Below, piece by piece: positions 1 through 9,000 of a stretch of 64,000 nt of DNA. Below the pieces are notes generated by a model that ran no database searches, was not told where the DNA came from, and saw only the letters and a list, made by a program, of their open reading frames with translations. How positions within the stretch are numbered: position 1 is the first letter of the stretch; the number at the start of each line of letters is the position of its first letter. This DNA is from an uncultured Saprospiraceae bacterium (GTDB lineage Bacteria > Bacteroidota > Bacteroidia > Chitinophagales > Saprospiraceae), in contig CALJPQ010000022.1 in the NCBI GenBank assembly GCA_937980645.1, forward strand, positions 1 through 64,000, given 5' to 3'. Both the position numbers and the translations under genes were made by a program.

Positions 1-1
1 C

Positions 2-169
2 GTGAAGAAGGAGGATGCGCGGCTGCTGGAGGCGGTGAAGGAGGAGGGTCGTCAGCAGGTGCGCGAGCGTTTGTTGCATCCGGACATGGCGCGGCGGGGC
101 GATGTGCTGGGCTGGCTCATCACCGTGCTGGGCGCCGAGGCGCAGGTGGAGCGGGTGGAGGTGGGGTGA
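2..169 (+). CDS. C-terminal end of a probable WYL-domain transcriptional regulator (partial)
   Basis: The window opens inside a plus-strand gene. Frame 2 reads 55 codons to a TGA at 167-169 and ends with GDVLGWLITVLGAEAQVERV. A short helix followed by a strand near the stop, with a 'gWl...G..aeV..P/v' pattern, is typical of the C-terminal extension of WYL-domain HTH regulators, which sense ligands and control DNA-repair or defence genes. Only this tail is visible, so the family call is an inference from a short pattern. The high GC and Lys/Glu/Arg-rich composition fit a real coding end rather than chance. Confidence 0.4.
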   Translation: MKKEDARLLEAVKEEGRQQVRERLLHPDMARRGDVLGWLITVLGAEAQVERVEVG

Positions 170-229
170 AACAAACAAGGTTCCATTCGGAAATCAAAGG
201 AAAACGGCAGTTCCGTCATGCCCTGACTA

Positions 230-850
230 TTATTTTGCAGAGGGCAGTTCTTCAAATCGGTAGCCCTGCTGGGTGAAATGCCGCAGGAGTTCGGGCAGCA
301 CAAAGCAGAGCTTCCCCGCGGTCTTGACGTTGTCGTGCAAGACGATGATGGAGCCGCTGGCTGCATTTTCTACGACATTTTCCAGGCACTGTTGAGCGTC
401 CACATTTTGGTCGAAGTCGCCGCTGAGGACATCCCAAAGCACGATGGTGTAGTGGCGCTCTAAGGAAGCGTGCTGGCAGGGCGACAGGCGCCCGTAAGGT
501 GGGCGGAAGAGGCTACTTCGGACGAGATGGGCGCACTGGCGGACATTTTTCAAATAGTCCAACGTTTTGGTCTTCCAGCCGTTGAGGTGGTTGTAGGTGT
601 GGTTGCCGGTGCTGTGGCCTTCGGCCAGGATGCGCTGGTAGATTTCGGGATATCGCCGGACGTTTTCGCCTACGCAAAAGAAGGTGGCTTTGGCATTGAA
701 TTCCTTCAGAACATCCAGTACCCAGGGCGTTACTTCGGGTATGGGGCCATCGTCGAAGGTGAGGTAAAGGACGCGCTCCTGTGTGGGCACTCGCCACAAG
801 AAGCGGGGCCAGAGCAACTGCACGATATTGGGTGTTTTGACTAGGTACAC
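230..850 (-). CDS. Polysaccharide deacetylase (carbohydrate esterase 4, NodB-like)
   Basis: This is a 206-residue NodB-fold deacetylase, which removes N- or O-acetyl groups from cell-envelope polysaccharides such as peptidoglycan or poly-GlcNAc. All five family motifs are visible: TFDDGP at residues 31-36 (catalytic Asp and first metal Asp), the STGNHTYNH metal-His block, RPPYGR, the WDVLSGDFD block and the final IVLHDN. I place the start at a GTG (848-850) giving VYLVKTPNIVQ, because Bacteroidota homologues begin at this point. An ATG at 1024 would add 58 unconserved residues. No signal peptide precedes the domain with the GTG start. The gene is divergent from gltX, about 200 bp away. Confidence 0.85.
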   Translation of the reverse strand: MYLVKTPNIVQLLWPRFLWRVPTQERVLYLTFDDGPIPEVTPWVLDVLKEFNAKATFFCVGENVRRYPEIYQRILAEGHSTGNHTYNHLNGWKTKTLDYLKNVRQCAHLVRSSLFRPPYGRLSPCQHASLERHYTIVLWDVLSGDFDQNVDAQQCLENVVENAASGSIIVLHDNVKTAGKLCFVLPELLRHFTQQGYRFEELPSAK

Positions 851-1051
851 GGTAGGAGTAGGCGGTTTTGCGGCGGGCAATGGGGGCTTTATTGGCGAGC
901 ATGCCCTACTTTTGCCAGCACAAATCAAAATTTTTGGCAAAAGTCTGCTTTTGGCGTCAGAATTTGGCGGCTCTTTTGGGCCAAACGAGGCTGGTCGCTG
1001 CAGTGGTTGGCTGAACACCCACATTTTCCGGATTAATCGGCTTTATTGAAA

Positions 1052-2581
1052 ATGGCTGTACGCGTACGTTTTGCACCTTCACCAACGGGAGCCTTACACA
1101 TTGGAGGTATCCGCACGGCTTTGTACAATTACCTGTTTGCCCGTCATTACGGCGGAGCATTCATTTTGCGCATTGAGGATACCGACCAGTCTCGTCATGT
1201 GCCCGGCGCAGAAGAGTACGTCATTGAGGCGTTAAAGTGGGTAGGGCTAATTCCCGATGAGGGCGTAGGCTTCGGGGGCGATTACGGCCCTTATCGGCAG
1301 AGTGAGCGCAAGGCTATTTATCAGCAATATGCCCGGCAGTTGGTGGAGCGCGGCAAAGCCTACTACGCCTTCGATACGCTGGAAGAACTGGAGTCTATCC
1401 GGCAGCGCGAAGCGCATTTCGCTTACAACCACCAGACGCGCAAGCAGTTGCGCAATAGCCTGACGATGCAGCCGGAAGAGGTAGAAGATCTGCTTCAGCG
1501 TGGCGCCCCTTATGTCATTCGCTTGCTGGTGGAACCCGAACAGGATGTCCGCATCCAGGACCTCATCCGCGGTGAGGTGGCGTTTCAAGGCAGCGAATTG
1601 GACGATAAAGTACTCCTCAAAGCGGACGGCATGCCTACCTACCATCTGGCAAACATTGTGGACGATTACCTGATGCGCATTACCCACGTCATTCGCGGCG
1701 AAGAGTGGCTCTCCAGCACAGCGCACCATGTTCTGTTGTATCGCGCTTTTGGGTGGGAAAACGCTATGCCGCAATTTGCGCATCTTCCGCTCATCTTGCG
1801 GCCTGAGGGCCAGGGCAAGCTGAGCAAACGCGATGGGGCCCGCTTTGGCATTCCGGTCTTCCCCCTGTCGTGGAAAGGCGCCACGCCCGAGGACAGCTTT
1901 CTGGGCTTTCGCGAGGCCGGATTTTTGCCGCAGGCGGTGCTCAATTTTCTGGCTCTGCTGGGCTGGCATCCGGGCGGCGAGCAGGAGGTATTCAGCTTAG
2001 AGGAAATGACGCGCCTGTTTTCGCTGGAGCACATCTCTAAAGGCGGCGCACGTTTCGACTACGATAAGGCGAAGTGGTTCAACCAGCGTTACATCATGGC
2101 CACTGACAACGCCGTGCTGGCGCAGTACATTCGCCCGTTGGCCGAGGCAAAAGGTTATCGGGCCGACCAGCCGTACCTGGAGCAGGTGGCTGCTTTAATG
2201 AAAGAGCGCGTTTCGTTGCTGCCCGATTTTGTAGAAGAGGGGTACTACCTCTTCGAGCCGGTGCGCGCCTACGACGACGAAAGCATCCGCAAAAAATGGA
2301 ACCCAGCGCTCCAGCCCGTGCTGGAGGCCATTGCCGACCTGATGCCCGGCATTCAACCCTTTGATGCACCCACATTAGAAGCGGCAGTGAAAGCTCTCCT
2401 ACAAGAGCGGCAGATAAAACCCGGCGAGGTGTTGCCCTTGCTGCGCCTGGCCTTGGTGGGTACCATGAAAGGCCCAGCTGTCTTCGATACGGCAGCATTG
2501 CTCGGCCCCGCGGAAACGGCCGAACGCCTGCGGCGAGGCATGGCTTATTTTTTGCAGTGCCACGAGATGGCGGCTCGGTAA
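1052..2581 (+). CDS. gltX: Glutamate--tRNA ligase
   Basis: GltX charges tRNA-Glu with glutamate in the cytoplasm (class Ic synthetase, 509 residues). The N-terminus RFAPSPTGALHIGG contains the HIGH-type signature and KLSKRDGARFG contains the KMSKS-type loop. The insertion after KLSKRDG, running into GIPVFPLSW, is typical of Bacteroidota enzymes. The C-terminal half is helical, as expected for the anticodon-binding domain. The ATG at 1052 is preferred over an in-frame TTG six bases upstream because homologues start with M-x-V-R-V-R-F-A-P-S. No other tRNA-charging genes lie nearby. Downstream there is no obvious strong terminator before the next small gene. Confidence 0.96.
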   Translation: MAVRVRFAPSPTGALHIGGIRTALYNYLFARHYGGAFILRIEDTDQSRHVPGAEEYVIEALKWVGLIPDEGVGFGGDYGPYRQSERKAIYQQYARQLVERGKAYYAFDTLEELESIRQREAHFAYNHQTRKQLRNSLTMQPEEVEDLLQRGAPYVIRLLVEPEQDVRIQDLIRGEVAFQGSELDDKVLLKADGMPTYHLANIVDDYLMRITHVIRGEEWLSSTAHHVLLYRAFGWENAMPQFAHLPLILRPEGQGKLSKRDGARFGIPVFPLSWKGATPEDSFLGFREAGFLPQAVLNFLALLGWHPGGEQEVFSLEEMTRLFSLEHISKGGARFDYDKAKWFNQRYIMATDNAVLAQYIRPLAEAKGYRADQPYLEQVAALMKERVSLLPDFVEEGYYLFEPVRAYDDESIRKKWNPALQPVLEAIADLMPGIQPFDAPTLEAAVKALLQERQIKPGEVLPLLRLALVGTMKGPAVFDTAALLGPAETAERLRRGMAYFLQCHEMAAR

Positions 2582-2686
2582 GCGGCGAGCAGTCTGGCAC
2601 AACACATACTTTCTGGTAAAATCGCGCATCATTTTTTATGCGCACTTTCGCACTCCTTATCCCTTCCTCATCAGCATTATTTTTTC

Positions 2687-2878
2687 ATGAAAAACAAAAC
2701 CTCGACGAAGAAGACAAGAAAGCCAAAAGGCTCAAAGCAGCCTCCAAATGCGGAAGACGCTGAATCTAAAGCCGGTTTATCTCTCTACATTGACGAATTT
2801 GGCCGCATCCGAAACCCGCACCAAGACGAAATGATCGCTGAACTGAACAAGAAATGTCCGCCCGAGGCAGATACGTAA
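2687..2878 (+). CDS. Small conserved-type hypothetical protein, 63 residues
   Basis: This is a short soluble protein of unknown function. The first 25 residues are Lys/Thr/Ser/Pro-rich and look disordered. The second half carries LSLYIDEFGRIRNPHQDEM, which reads like a compact folded motif. An ATG follows an AT-rich leader, and the frame ends cleanly 105 bp after gltX. I do not recognise a named family, although short proteins with an 'I-D-E-F-G-R-I-R-N-P' segment occur in Bacteroidota as I recall. Coding status is supported by composition and by the ordered second half, not by homology I can name. Confidence 0.55.
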   Translation: MKNKTSTKKTRKPKGSKQPPNAEDAESKAGLSLYIDEFGRIRNPHQDEMIAELNKKCPPEADT

Positions 2879-3071
2879 TACCCGCCTTCCTCGCCACGCT
2901 TTTTGACCTTTTTATCTTAATCCCATGCAGAGGGTTTGGCTCTGAAGCCAGCGCAACGACGACGCCGAAGAAGCCGCGCACGACGTAATCTTTTCTGCAA
3001 TCCCATTTCTTCACTCATCCCACAAACATTTGAAGGCCTTCGGGTCTTCGCCGCATTCGAAACCTTGCGTT

Positions 3072-6000
3072 ATGGTGAACCGGTTACGCAACACCCGTCG
3101 GGCGAAGCCCGGTTTCTACATCCTTTTTTGGGGCATCCTTCTGGCCGGCTCCCTGCCGGCCCAGCCGGTGTTTTTTAATTTTAATTACCCGGGCCCAACG
3201 CACATCCCGGTGGACACGACCTCGTGTACCAACATTTTGGCTGGCAACATCGGTACGCCCATCGTAACCTCAACAGTGGGGGCTAACATTATTCTTTCGC
3301 AATTTGACCCGGCCGCTTCGGGTTTTACGCTTAATGCTCCGTGGAACTTTGGCGAAACAGCCCAGCTGTTTTGGAACGTCGCTGACGACCAGGGGCATTC
3401 AGCCCAGTTTTCGTTCTTCGTCTTCTTCGTGGACACGACGAAGCCTAAAATTATCACCATGGGCACGCCACCTGCGGTTACCTATGCCTCGATACGCTTA
3501 GTGCCGCCGCCGCCCAATTTGGGCGCTTCCGATCCGTGCGGAAATCCAACGGTAATGTTTACCGAAAGCGCGCGCCCGCCTTTGTGTCAGGCAGGCACAT
3601 TCACGCGCACCTGGCTGGCCACCGACATGTCGGGCAACACGGGCGTTTTTACCCAAACCATCACCATCCTGATAGATACGCTGCCCCCTACGGTAACCTC
3701 GCCGCCGCAAAACGGCTCGGCTCCGTGTACGCAGGTCAGCACAGCCTATCCGGCCTGGCTGGCCGCCCAAATGGCCAACTTTCAGGCGACCGACCCCTCC
3801 GGTGTGGCCTCCTACACCAACAACGCTCCGCCCGCAATGACGGGTAGCTGCCCACCGGTGCTGACAGTCATCTTTACGGCTACCGACAGCTGCGGATACT
3901 CCGTAACGCGTACGGCAACATTCACTTCCATAGACAATAAAGGCCCAGATATTATGCGTGCGCCGCAGGACAGCGTGGTGGCCTGCTCGCCGCCGGCCAA
4001 CAACCACCTGGACGCCCTGGCCCACTGGATACACCGCCGCGCGGGCCTCATCGCACGCGACTCTTGCACGCCGGATGCTGAAATTCAGTACACCACGCAA
4101 ATTGGCGGCACACCCGTGGACTCGACTCAGATAACGGCTGCGTTCATCGCCTCGCTCGGCGGCGGCTGCGGCTCGCGCCAGATAGGCAGCCAGACCTACG
4201 ACCGCGTGCGCGGCTGGGTAACGGTGGACTTCTTCGCCCGCGATGCCTGCAACAATGCCACCTACTTGGGCCAGGCGACCTTCGCCGCGCGCGATACCGT
4301 GCCACCCCAACTCACGGGCAACTCCATCAGCGAAGAATGCGGCGGGGGCAACGACCAGACGGCCCTCAATGCCTGGATAAACGCCCACGGCAACCTTGCA
4401 GTCAGCGACGATTGCTCCAGCTATAACTGGACGGATTTTAGCTGGACGACTTCTACAGGTCAGAGCGGCAGCGGTCTCTTCGGCACCGGCCCTTATCCAC
4501 AGGTGCAGGCGCACAACTGCTCGTGGTATGCTGATGTTACGTTCCGCGCTACCGACGAATGTGGAAACACGGGCAGCCGAACGCTGCGCTTTCAAATCAC
4601 CGACGCCACAGCGCCCGTATTCACACCCATACCAAACGATACGCTCTACTGCCCGGATACAACCCTCATAGTGCCTAAGGCTTTCGTCTCGGACAACTGC
4701 GACACGTCGCTCACTTTTGTGCGTACCCAAAGCATAACGGCACTGCCCTGCCCGGGCAATTACACGCTGTTGGTAGCCTGGACGGCTTCTGACGATTGCG
4801 GTAACACGTCCACCGCCACGCAAACGGTGGTGGTGCGTGACACCACGCGCCCGGTCATCACGCTGTACCCGGCAGACCGCGTCATCCGTTGCGACACCTT
4901 TGCCCTGCCGCCACATCCGTTGCTAGGAGTGGGAGTGCAGGCCACCGATATTTGTGGTGCGGTAGTAAGCCTGACCGTCTCGGATGCCTCTAACCAGGAC
5001 CCTAACCCGGCTAACTGTGGGCATTATACCTATGCCATTGTGCGAACCTTTGTGGTCAGCGATGACTGCGGCAACACGACTTCCGCCCAGCAGGTTATCC
5101 AGGTGGTGGACAATATACCGCCCGCACTTTTTGGTTTTGCCGATACCACACTGGTGTGCGAAGTATTGCCCATCACGCCCCCGCCCGCGGCTGCTGATCT
5201 TTGTAGTGGCATCGCTTTGGCACCCACACTGGCCAGTGAGGTCATTGAAAACCCGGGGTGCGGCGACACTTATACTAAACTGCTGACGTGGGAAAGCACG
5301 GACGTGTGTGGCAACGTAGGTCAGCTGGTGCAAACGGTCAACATCGTGGATACAGTAGCGCCCGTCCTCGAAGGTGTACCCGCGGACATAACGGTGGAAT
5401 GCAAAAACATACCGCCAGTGCCCGCTCCTGGGGTCGTCATTGCCGGCGATAATTGCGACGAAACGCCCGACATCTCGTTTAGCGAAACGGAACTGCGCGA
5501 CCCTAACCCAGCTTCGTGCGCCTACGTAACGGACTACCAGATCCGGCGCCAGTGGACGGTAGAAGACAACTGCGACAACCGCCGCACCTACGTGCAAATC
5601 ATCTCCGTAAAAGACCAGACGCCGCCTGTCGTCATGGCCTTGGACACGCTGCGCGTCAACACTGCCCCCGGGCTTTGCGAAGCCCCCGTAACCATACCGG
5701 CCCTGCTATCGGTCTATGACGAATGCACGGCCTCGACCCTGCAAGCCGACCTGCGCGATACGGCGCTGCTGACCCCCAGCGGCACGCCCATTGACCAGAA
5801 ACCCGTCAACCCGGTTACGTTCACCTGGGCGGCGCCCAATGTGCCGCCTCTGTCGCCGGCCCTGAGCAACGGCACTTTGACCATCTCGCTCGACCGGGCC
5901 GATGCCGAACAGCCCAGCGAGTTCATGTACGTCTATGGCGAAGGCGGCTTATTGTTGGGCCGCACGAAACTCACCGATGTCTCCTGCGGCTTCAGCGACA

Positions 6001-9000
6001 CGACATTTACCCTGCCGGTAGCCCTGCTCAACAGCTGGCTGCTGGACGGGCAAATTACCATCCAGCTCACGCCCAACGGCACAGGCCCCGAAGCTATCAA
6101 CGCCTTCTGCAACGGCGGCCGGGTACGCGCGCGCCTGACGTATGCCTACGCCGCGCCGGAACGCCCAGTGGACGTCGCTTTTGCCGTCAACGGCGGCGCT
6201 TTCCAGCCCTTCCCGCCTTCCGGCACCGTGAACCTGGATGCCGGCACGCACACAGTGCATTACCGCGTTACCGACTGCGCGGGCAACAGCACTTCGACTT
6301 TCACTGTCATCCGGGTCAACGACGCCGAACCACCCGCCATTACGGCGCCAGCGCCGATAACGGCCTACGTCGGACCAGCCAACTGCACGGCATCGCTGAC
6401 GCTGCCCTTCCCGAACCTGTCGGAAAATTGCACGTTCGATGCCTTTTTAGATAAAACCTCCGAGGCGCAGGCGGTGGTCTTTGAAAACGACGCCAATGCC
6501 GGTTGGGTGCCGAAAAACACGACTTTGAGCATTCCGGGTGTGCTGGCCAACGCCGTGGCCGGCGGTACACTTGTGGTGCGCCACCGCGGCGACAACGGGC
6601 AGGCGGGTGAGTTTTTCTATGTGTTGGATGAAAACAACAACCCGCTGGGCATTACGACCATCGCCTCGGGTGGCGAATGCGCTGATGTGCACGAAACAGC
6701 CTTTGCCGTGTCGGCTGCTCAAATCAATGCCTGGGCTGCCGATGGTGTGGCGAGTTTTTCGCTGCGGGCCAACCGCGACGTGGTCAATTACAGCGACCAC
6801 ATCAACCCCTGTGGCCCACTCAATGCGGCCAACCAGGACGGCATCAGTACCTTAGAAGTGCTCCTGCGCTACCATTACGCTGATGTGGATTACCGCATCA
6901 GCAAAGGCGCCCAAACGGTTTTGCAGGGCCAGTTGCAGGGCAACAGTACGGTGGTATCGCTGCCGCCGGGCAACTACACTGCCACCTACACCGTCTCAGA
7001 CGCCAGCGGCAATACGGCTTCGACCTCTTACGCCATTACGGTGCGCGACACGGTGCCGCCCACGGCGCTTTGCCAGCCCATTACCATTTTCACCAACCCG
7101 CACGGTTCGGTTACGTACGTGCTGCAGCCTCAAGAGGTGGACAACGGAAGCGCGGACAATTGCTCCGGAACAAATCTGAACCGAACCGTTTCGCCCATCA
7201 ATTTCACCTGCAACATGGCGGGTGGTGTGTATCCGGTTACACTAACGGTAACGGATAGCTCTGGCAACAGCGCCAGCTGCACCGCCTCAGTGCGGGTGGA
7301 AATGACCCCGCCCCAGCCTACTGCAACTGCTGGCGTATGCGAGGGCGGGCCGGTGCAGTTTTTTGCCAACCCGCCCGCGCCTACAACGGGCTACACATAC
7401 AAATGGACTGGGCCGAACGGGTTTATGTCTATGCAGGCCAACCCAATCATTCCGGCCACGAGCAGTGCCAACCAGGGCACCTATGTGGTGGAAATCACAG
7501 GCCCAACGGGCTGCAAAGTCAGCGGCAGTGTGTTTTTGAACCTGACCAACCTGCCTACACAGCCCGCGCTGCAAATGCCGTCGCTCATTTGCGAGGGCAC
7601 GACGCTGACGCTGCAGACGCAGCCTTTTGCGGGCACGACGGTGGTGTATTCGTGGTTTCGAGGGACGCCCGACAGTGCTACACTGGTAGGTACAACTACT
7701 GCTCCTATTTTTCAGATACCCAACCCGCCGCCGGGAGTATATCGGTATCATGTCAAGGTATCGGCAGATGGGTGCCTGTCGTTGCCTTCAGAAGTGAAAG
7801 AAGTAACGGTACAGGCGCGCCCAGTGGCGCAGATTAGCCCCGCCGGTGTTTCGGTGTGCACGTGCGAGGCCATTTCGCTCCACACGCCGGTTCAGGGAAT
7901 AGGCATCACGTACGCCTGGAGTGGGCCGGCTGGCTTTTCCAGCCCGTTACAGTCTCCATTAGTTACCTCGTGTGCGCAGAGTGTCAATGCCGGCACCTAT
8001 ACCCTGGTCGTATCGGCCAATGGTTGCGCTTCACTTCCGGCCACAGCGACAGTGGAAGTGCGCTCTAAGCCTGCCAAACCACAAATTGCGGGTAATGGTG
8101 CCATTTGCGCGGGCAATGTGCTGACGTTGCTGTGCAACAACGTGCCCAGCGCTACGGAATACCGCTGGTTTTCGCCGCAGGCAGTCATGACGACGACGAG
8201 TATTAACACGCTAGTTATCCCGTCGGCCTTGCCTCTGGAACACGGTGGCGAGTGGCGGCTGCAGGTGGTCCAGAACGGGTGTGTGTCGGATCTCTCGGAT
8301 GCGTACGTAGTGCAGATTCAGAACTTCCCGGACCTGTCGGCCACCTCAAACTCGCCCATTTGCCAGGGCAATCTGCTCACGTTGAGCGCCAGTTCGACAT
8401 CTCAAGGAGTTACGTTTAGCTGGACAGGGCCGAATAACTTCCAGGCCATTGGTGCTCAGGTAAGTACGAATAGTCCGGCCACAGGGCTTTACACGGTGGT
8501 GGTCAGCACGCCCAACAGTTGTACCAACTCGGCTACGGTGTCGGTAAATGTCATCGTGCCGCCGCTCATTACATCGGTAACGCATACGGCACCCTCATGC
8601 GTAGCGTGCAATACCGATGCGGTGCTGCAGGCCACAGTGTTTACCCAAAACCCGCCGTTGACCTACCAATGGACAGGGCCTGGCGGCTTTTTCTCTACCC
8701 TGGCATTACCCGTGATTCCGAATGTGTGCTCGTCAGACAATGGGACATACACACTGGTGGTGCGCGACTCGGCCAATTGCCCATCAGCGCCTTCCTCTAC
8801 GGTGGTGAGCGTCATTCGACAACCTGAGCGGCCGCTGCTGAGTGCTCCGGCGTCGCTGTGCGTGGGCAGCCCGCTAACGATATCCGTGCAGAATGCCAAC
8901 GCTTACGGCAGTGGAGTTACCTTTGATTGGAGCACACCTTATGGAGTGGTTACCCAGTCGCAGGCGAATTTAGTCATTCCCTCAGCGGGTACACAACACA

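Noticed and set aside
3498-4916. Long minus-strand open frame (472 codons) inside the giant adhesin gene
   Set aside because: It is the mirror of high-GC repeat coding sequence, has no family motif, and its Val/Arg/Gly-rich composition is typical of antisense frames.
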